DNA of 64,000 bases from Toxorhynchites rutilus septentrionalis (lineage: Eukaryota > Arthropoda > Insecta > Diptera > Culicidae), in contig NC_073746.1 in assembly GCF_029784135.1 (NCBI RefSeq), positions 60,052,097 to 60,116,096 on the forward strand, read 5' to 3'. Below, piece by piece: positions 56,743-64,000 of the stretch. Position 1 is the first letter of the stretch. Every line of letters begins with the position of its first letter. The notes under the pieces were generated by a model. The model did no database searches. It was not told where the DNA came from and worked only from the letters and a program-made list of their open reading frames with translations. The position numbers and the translations under genes were made by a program.

Positions 56743-58950
56743 CCCAGCAAATATTAAATCGCATAACAAGCGTATATATAACATCATATGGTATGGTAAC
56801 TGGTATATGCATGCAAAAGTGCCCAGCAAACATTAAATCGTATAATTTTGCACGTGCCAAGTCTTACAAGAAATCCGAATAAATCATAATCGCATATAAT
56901 ATCAATCAAAGTATGTATCGTGTATATTGGAAATCGTATGAAATGCAAAAACTCGATTTTATATACCATTATCAAATTAAGTCGCAATTCGGTATAACAA
57001 ACATCAATTTTATGATGTACATTGTCTTAAAATATATTTAATCCGCATCATATGCGTATATTACGCTGATGCAGTTTGTGTGTCTTATAAGCGTATAATT
57101 TAAATCGATTCAGTACTGTAGTAAATCGTGTAGCATGCTGAAGAAAATCATGAAACAGTGAATCATATTAGATCCTAATAAAGAACATATTACATCATAT
57201 TGAAATGTCAATGAAATTCTGATGCACTCGAAAGTTTCAACCGCTGTTGAATTAAATTTCAGATAGACGCGCGAGATAGCTGGTGGATGATAATCCAGAC
57301 GACCGGAGTTCGAACCCGCATCGGAGCAGTTTTCACCAAACATCAATCTGTGCCATTTTAAACATTCATATTCCACTCCCAACACAATTCAATCAAACAG
57401 TTATTATTTCTACGAACATAAATACTCATATATAAAAATGGCGATTCGTGAGGTTGTAATAAACATTTCACGAAAATATTTTGCGCCATTTGGTTTTTCT
57501 CTATGTTTGTAATAAATCGTATACAAGTATGGCAAAAGTCGTATTTGGTGCTTTGACAATTCATGAATATATTTATATTAGATCGCAATTCAATTCCAAC
57601 ATAATCGCTATTATAGACGGTCAAAGTTGCATATTCATCCAAACAAATTCGGTAAGCATTTGCCATGTATGTATATGGCTTCCACTTTTGTATGCATATG
57701 CCAGTTAGGCGCATTATATGCCAACCAAATTTTATGGCATATGATGTTATATATACGCTTGTGATGCGATTTAATGTTTGCTGGGCATTATCAAATTAAG
57801 TCGTATATCGGTATAATAAACATCAATTTTATGATGTAAATTGTCGGAAAATATATTTAATCCGCATCATATGCGTATATTACGCTGACGCAGTTTGTGG
57901 GTCGTATAATCGTATAATTTAAATCGATTCAGTACTGTAGTAAATCGTGTTGCATGCTGAAGAAAACCATGAAACACTTTTGCATGCATTTGCCAGTTAG
58001 GCGCATTATATGCCAACCAAATTTTAGGGCATATGATGTTATATATACGCTTGTTATGCGATTTAATATTTGCTGGGTGGAGGCCATATACATACATGGC
58101 AAATGCTTACCGAATTTGTTTGGATGAATATGCAACTTTGACCGGCTATAATAGCTATCATGTTGAAATTGAATTGCGATCTAATATGAATATATTCATG
58201 AATTGTCAAAGCACCAATTACGACTTTTGCCATACTCATATACGATTTATTACAGACATAGAAAAAAAAACAAATGGCGTAAAATAATTTCGTGAAATGT
58301 TTGTTATAGCCTCACGAATCGCCATTTTTGTATATGATTATTTATGTTTGTAAAAATAATAATTGTTTGATTGACTTGTGTTGGGAGTGGAATATGAATG
58401 TTTAAAATGGCACAGATTGATGTTTGGTGAAAATTGCTCCGATGTGGGTTCGAACTCCGGTTGTCTGGATTATCATCCACCAGCTATCTCGCGCGGCTAT
58501 CTGAAATTTAATTCAACAGCGGTTAAAACTTTCGAGTGCATCAGTATTTAATTGACATTTCAATGTGATGTCATATGTTCTTTATTAGGATCTAATATGA
58601 TTTACTGTTTCATGATTTTCTTCAGCATGCTACACGATTTACTACAGTTCTGAATCGTTTTAAATTATACGCTTATACGACACACAAACTGCATCAGCGT
58701 AATATACGCATATGATGCGGATTAAATATATTTTTCGACAATGTACATAATGAAATTGATGTTTATTATACCGAATTGCGACTTAATTTGATAATGGTAT
58801 ATAAAATCGAGTTTTAACATTTTATGCGATTCAAATATATTCAAATATACACGATACATACTTTGATTGATATTATATGCGATTATGATTTATTCGGATT
58901 TCTTGTAAGACTTGGCACGTGCAAAATTATACGATTTAATGTTTGTTGGG
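56743..58950. mobile_element. Nested cluster of CCCAGC-family elements
   Basis: An outer copy starts at 56743 and stops at GCAAAAGTG (56820), then resumes with TGGAGGCCATATAC at 58078 and ends GTTTGTTGGG at 58950. In between lie an inverted complete copy (56822-57785) and an inverted partial copy (57786-58077). TC flanks the outer copy and TG the insert, as if 2-bp duplications. The tRNA-like block occurs again at about 57252-57330 and 58434-58508. Confidence 0.7.
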
Positions 58951-60190
58951 TCCTTCTTTGATTGCCCTTGAGTGAACTTGAGGTTGTTTGTTGTTGGCTG
59001 GCTACACTCTAAATATCTGACGGCTATATTTTTATAAATTCATCAAAACACTCTTAAAGAAAAGTTTCCACCTCTGGAAAGACCGGGGAAGAAGCCCTTA
59101 TGAAAACACTCGCGAGATTTAAAAAAGCTGGAAGAATGAAAGATGTCATTCATTCGAAAAAACAAATTTTTCACTGAAAATTTTTCGGCATGCAATTAAA
59201 TTCAATGGTTGACAACTAATAGTGTGCATCCAAAAATAAAAGTACCTACATCTTAGCTGATGCAGTTGTTAGTAGGTTTCAAAACCAATCAAACCACCTA
59301 CATCTCATCTGTTGGTATCAAAGAATGGTTGTATGAGAGGGCTGAAAGCCATTTTTATCAATTTTTCACACAATTTTAGAAAGTCTGTAAATGACCTCAA
59401 ATATATCTTTGGTGCTCCCAATTAGTGGCGAAAGTTTAGCATCACTTACAACACCACTCTTTGAGTAAGGTACGGTTTGTATGATACATGTCGAGATGGA
59501 GGATAGAAAATTCACGGATTTTGATTGTGTCAAACTTTGATTGTATAAGTAACCAGGAAGATAGGAAGTTCACATACTAGGCATACTAGCCAGTGGTTAA
59601 ATGGTACAAAATTGAATATGCCAACGAATAACGTTGAAAGAAGATATCTAGAAACCAATTATATATTTGCAAAAAAAAAATTCACGCATTACATTCATCA
59701 TTTAAGTAAACAGAACATGTCAAACTAAAACGATTATTTCTTTCTTTTTCTTTATTTTTTTTTTCTTTTTTTTCTTATATATTTTTCACTTTTTCTTGAA
59801 CGCAAAAGGAAGACTTTTTGTCTCAATCTAGGTTAGAGTCGATAAAATTCATTTTTCAAGTGCAATTAACATGAAAGAAGACTTGCCACTTTTTTTCCAT
59901 GCACTATCTATCAAATGTTTTTCCGATCAAAGAAACAACCGATTTTGCGACTCGGACTTTGTTCATTTACGTTTTTGGTCGAACCAGAATTTGTGACGTC
60001 GGCTTCTTGTTACACGCAGCTGAAAGACGAAGGTATCGGAAATTCAGCCATCGTTCACTCGAAATATTGAAATTCAATAATACTGAAATTTCAGTTTCTG
60101 CTTAAATGTCAGTTGGACTCTTATGATTTTGATCGCTAGCATCATTTTATAAAAAAATATAGTTCGTTCATTTTCATCCGAATGTTTTTA
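58951..60190. other. Intergenic region upstream of SART1
   Basis: No gene. A T-rich pyrimidine tract lies at 59735-59785, and the rest is AT-rich unique-looking sequence. Confidence 0.4.
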
Positions 60191-60195
60191 CTTTT

Positions 60196-60278
60196 AACAA
60201 GAATACTTTTCTTATTTTATTTTATGCCACTTTTTTTATAATAATCCAGTACTATTATAAGAAAAGTGGCATAAAATA
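60196..60278. repeat. Hairpin upstream of SART1
   Basis: TATTTTATTTTATGCCAC with the following T run pairs with GTGGCATAAAATAAAC after a short loop near 60245-60255. It lies 220 bp before the SART1 start codon, so within or just upstream of its promoter. Confidence 0.6.
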
Positions 60279-60494
60279 AACTAAATCTGTGACGTCACAG
60301 ATTTTGTTTATGTTTAAAATTGTCCAACCTTATATTTCTTCTCGGATACATGTCACTGTGTATGACAGTTATCCAATTGGATCTGCCAAAATGTTTATAA
60401 TCGTTTACTTCGTACCAAGAGGCATATCGAGTTGTGAAATAACATTCTTTTCGAGTTTTCGCTTATATTCTAGTTTATATCGAGCTAGATCATA

Positions 60495-63400
60495 ATGGGT
60501 TCATCGAAAAAACACAAGAAGGAATCGAAGAAATCAAAAAGGCGGTCCCGCAGTCGCTCTCCGTACGAGAAACGCAGCCGCTCAGATTCGGTCGAAGATG
60601 ACCAGGAAGTGATCGAATACGAACGCTATCGTAAAGATTCCTCGGTGAGATACGAGACGGTAGAAAAGCCTCATCGCCACCGAAAACACAAGAGGGACAA
60701 GGAGAAGGTGGTTGAAAGCAGACATCACCAGCATCAGCATGGTCGCCGTCGGAATCGGCTTGCGGATGAGTCGAATGGTCAGGATGGTGGCAGCAGCAGC
60801 AGCAGTCATAGACACAGGGCACACAAGGAGCGAGAATACGTCGAAGTGGAGGACGATAGCGACAGTAAGTTGAACTGGTTGCCGGGAAGTGCGCGATTCG
60901 AGGAGGTGGAACAACCGGCATTGAGAGCGATTTTACAAGCGCTGGGTTCTTCCGCCTTCTGCACGGTTCCCGGTTTCGAGAGTCTTCGGGAATAATTAGC
61001 ATGTGCTTTTCGCCTCTTCTTTTCAGAGCGCTCCCCGGGTCTAAATCTGAGCCCAAGGTCCCAATAGTCATTAGTGTGTAGGTTTGAATTGAGGCCCGCT
61101 TCAAGGTTTTTCTTTTCTTCGTTTTAGGTTCGGACTGTGTGGAGGTGCCGGTTGATGATGATATCCCACCGCCACCGCCCCCTTGCATTTCGCGGAGAGC
61201 TCCTTCTCCCGAACCGGAGCCGCCACATGAAACGGTCACGAGATCGTCACGCAGTCGCCGCTCACCATCACCGGTGGTAGTGATCAGGAAGTCACCATCA
61301 CCACCACGAGTTGTGGTCTCCCGGAGAAGATCCCCTTCGCCTCCACCCCGAGTGGTAGCATCTAGAAAGAGGTCTCCTTCTCCTCCTAGGGTTGCAGCCC
61401 CCAGGAGGAGATCCCCCTCGCCTCCCAGAGTGGCAGCCCCTAGAAGGAGGTCCCCTTCTCCACCCCCGCGAGTGGCCGTTTCTAGACGGAGGACACCTTC
61501 ACCTTCTCCGGTGAAGGCAGCGCGTAGACGATCACCATCACCGGTTCCCGTGAAAAGTTCCAGACAGAGGTCCATGTCTCCGATTCCCGATAATGGAGCG
61601 GGTGATGTGCTTTCCATTGAGGCCACCAACAAGCTGAGAGCGAAGCTCGGTCTCAAACCGTTGGAAGTTGGACCGTCTGAGAGCTCCGCTTCGTCGGGAG
61701 CCAAAAAGGACGAGGATACATCGAAGGACGCATCCGGCTACGAGAAGATCAAGGACGATTGGGGCGAATTTTACCACAAACCGGCAACGAACTTGGCCGA
61801 GAAAAGCCAAGCGGACAAGATTCGCGAGAAGCTGAAGGAACGCAAGGAGAAACGAGCGGTCGAGGACAGGCTCAAAAAGCTGCAAACGCTCGGAGATGAC
61901 GAGGAGATGGACGATGTGAAGAACTGGGTCAGCAAAAGCAGGGATAAGGAGCGACTGAAGAGGGAAGCGGAAGCTCGGGCGAAGTTGTTGGATCAATTGG
62001 ATGAAGAGTTCGGTGTTGGTGATTTAGTGGAACAGGATGTGAGAGCGCAACGAAAAAATGCGTACAAAGAAAGGGATTTGAGCGGACTACGGGTGGAACA
62101 TGATGTGGAAAGCTTCAAGGAAGGTCGTCAGGTTATTCTTACTTTGAAGGACGCTGATGTTCTGGACGAAGAAGCGGGAGACACGCTGGTTAATGTGAAC
62201 ATGATTGATGACGAGCGCTACAAAAAGAACACCGAGAACAGAAAGTTGAACCCAAATCATTACGGTTATGACGTGTACAGTCAGGACGATGTCGACGAGT
62301 TCGGTATGCCGAAACAGAGAGAAGTTCTTGGTAAATACAATGATGAAATTGGTAGCGCTGAAAAGTCCAGCTTCACGATTGGTTCCAATGCGGAGCACGA
62401 AGCTAGGGAGAAGCGCAGACAGCTAGAAATAAAAGCCAAATTGCAAAATAAAAAGCTTGACTCCCTGGACGTGGTTCCATTGGCATTGGCATCCGAATAT
62501 TACACTGATGTCGAATTGGCATCATTCAGAAAGCCGAAAAAGAAGGTACGGAAAATTCGACAAAAATTGAAGGCGGATGATTTGTTGGATTTGGCCCCGG
62601 AAACAACCGGTCACGATTTAGGATCCAAAACATCCCGTCGAGCGGGACACTCTGAACACAATTTAACGACGGAATCCCATATCAGAAACAGGAAGAAAGA
62701 CATCCTCTTCACGGACGACACATCCGTGTTCCAGGACGATCTTTCAAACATCGAAGTTGCTGACGATGATGATGACGACTTGCAAGCTGTGCTGGCAAAG
62801 GCTCGCCGACTCAAGCAGAAGGATGCGATCATTTCGAAAGCTTTGCCAATCGACACCGAACGCGTTAAGAGCGAGATAAAATCCGAAATGATGTCCGAGG
62901 ACGAGGAGGCGAATTATGACGCACGAAATCGAGACGGAGCAATTCTGCTGAACGCAACGGCCGAATTTTGTCGCACTCTGGGAGATATCCCAACGTACGG
63001 TCTCGCCGGAAATCGTGACGAAGATGTGGCCGAAATGATGGACTTCGAGAACGAAAGCGAGCAGGAGCAGGATCCGGATCAGCGGGATCGGGGTGGGACG
63101 TGGAATTCCGTGAACACCGATCGGGAGCAGGAGGAGCAGCTGAAAGCCGCCATCGAAGTGGATGACGTTGCGATCCTAGACGAGGAACCGGATGTGGCAT
63201 CCGGTGTGGCAGGAGCACTCCTGCTGGCCAAATCCAAGGGTTATCTCGAGAAGGAGGAAAGCAACCGGCCTAGCAATGCCCGGTTTGCTCATCTGCAGGC
63301 GCAAAATTATTCGATCGAGGACAAAAATTATGGTGAAGACGATAAGTACTCGCGAAGAGATCGCTATAGTGGACCGATCACAGACTTCAGAGACAAGGAT

Positions 63401-63759
63401 AACTTTAAGCCGAATGTTAAATTGGAGTATATTGATGATAATGGACATTTGCTGACTCCGAAGGAAGCGTTCCGGTATCTGTCGCACAAATTCCACGGAA
63501 AAGGTCCCGGCAAGAATAAGGTCGAGAAGCGACTCAAAAAGAACGAACAGGAGGGGGTAATTTTGTGCACTTTTGTTTGGTATCCGAATAGTAATAATTC
63601 ATTGAAATTGAATTTCAGCTAATGAAGAAGATGAGCTCTACCGACACTCCCCTTGGAACGCTGAATATGCTGCAGGCGAAGCAGAAGGAAACACAGTCAC
63701 CGTTTATTGTGCTGAGCGGAAGCAAACAGAACACTAGCATTGTGAAGCATAAGCGTTAA
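60495..63759 (+). CDS. SART1: SART1 / Snu66, U4/U6.U5 tri-snRNP 110K protein (three exons)
   Basis: Exons 60495-60864, 61128-63556 and 63619-63759 give 979 residues. Intron 1 is 263 bp (GTAAGT...TTTTAG) and intron 2 is 62 bp (GTAATT...TTTCAG). The product recruits the tri-snRNP to the pre-spliceosome in the nucleus (family knowledge). The N-terminus is basic and Arg/Ser-rich ([15 protein letters not shown]), with a His/Lys-rich stretch ([12 protein letters not shown]). Residues about 158-278 form an RS/SP repeat block with iterated [13 protein letters not shown] units. The SART-1 domain starts near residue 282 ([20 protein letters not shown]), continues through [41 protein letters not shown] and [20 protein letters not shown], and ends with [14 protein letters not shown] and PFIVLSGS. 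The ATG context (ATCATAATGG) is reasonable, and no upstream in-frame ATG is evident. The frame is intact. A 404-codon minus-strand frame over 60490-61704 is a by-product of the repeats. Confidence 0.96.
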
Positions 63760-64000
63760 CAACTTATGTACCTGTTTTCTATTCTGCGGTGTCATCTATA
63801 ATATAAAAGTTTGCGAATATCCACAACCACTTGTTTTCAATTTATTTGAATTGATATTGCTTGTAGAGTGATCAGTGATTTTTTAATTTTTGTGAGAAAT
63901 ACTGTCGTTTTGTTCAGTGTTTGCCAAACGGAAGTTTCACTGAATAACTTAGTTTCGTTTGTTCAAATATGATCTTGCAGAATTGTTTAAGTCATTTCCA
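63760..64000 (+). other. SART1 3' untranslated and downstream sequence
   Basis: AATATAAAAG about 40 bp after the stop (63800) may serve as a variant poly(A) signal; no canonical AATAAA follows before the window ends. No further gene is visible. Confidence 0.4.

Noticed and set aside
60490..61704. 404-codon open frame on the minus strand opposite SART1
   Set aside because: It is antisense to a clear SART1 exon, runs over the intron and the RS/SP repeats, and its Gly/Asp-rich composition is the mirror of those repeats.

Overview
The window looks like nuclear DNA of a mosquito, most likely an Aedes-type culicine. It holds three host genes with short spliceosomal introns in a large, AT-rich, transposon-packed background. 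The transposons include families typical of mosquitoes: Tc1/mariner relatives with a DD37E signature, rosa-like mariners and tRNA-headed SINEs. The assignment is by protein and repeat character only; no species-level search was possible.

Host genes. (1) 17295-17898 (+) encodes a small secreted Pro/Glu-rich protein, with TATA box, a tiny first coding exon and a poly(A) signal. (2) 51329-52801 (-) encodes the WD40 Polycomb protein Esc/EED (four coding exons, 427 residues), with one intron that appears to use a GC-AG donor. (3) 60495-63759 (+) encodes SART1, the tri-snRNP 110K/Snu66 protein (three coding exons, 979 residues). Two GC-richer tracts (about 6.1-6.35 kb + strand, about 29.4-29.75 kb - strand) end in good splice donors and may be non-coding first exons of genes lying mostly outside or in long introns.

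Layout. 1-3.4 kb: duplicated foldback repeat invaded by a rosa-like mariner (itself split by a SINE) and by a second SINE. 7.5-10.7 kb: a DD37E transposon, then a rosa-like mariner carrying another DD37E element. 10.7-15.8 kb: BEL/Pao relic, two mariner relics, a Helitron 3' end and a SINE. 17-18 kb: secreted-protein gene. 18.4-19.7 kb: large foldback. 20.7-28.6 kb: TTAA MITE, two copies of a repeat with GACGTAG palindromic ends, a non-LTR tail, a GAGA minisatellite, a Helitron and a pogo-like MITE. 30.5-34.9 kb: a SINE split exactly by a two-gene Harbinger transposon. 36-40 kb: Tc1 foldback and a hAT relic split by a SINE. 40-43.3 kb: a Harbinger MITE split by an element with 8-bp target duplications. 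44.9-47.6 kb: a P-element/THAP9-like transposase gene with defects. 48.9-53.3 kb: esc, flanked by inverted copies of one small repeat. 54.3-59 kb: SINE, TIR elements and a nested cluster of a CCCAGC-ended family carrying a tRNA-like segment. 60-64 kb: SART1.

The host genes do not form a pathway together: one is secreted, one is chromatin silencing, one is splicing. Most of the biology here is the transposon stratigraphy, in which empty sites and target duplications can be read directly and give relative insertion ages. I did not find a clear new defence or enzymatic system. The most unusual objects are the TIR element with an internal tRNA-like (pol III promoter-like) module, the inverted-duplicated Tc1 element, and the GAGA minisatellite.
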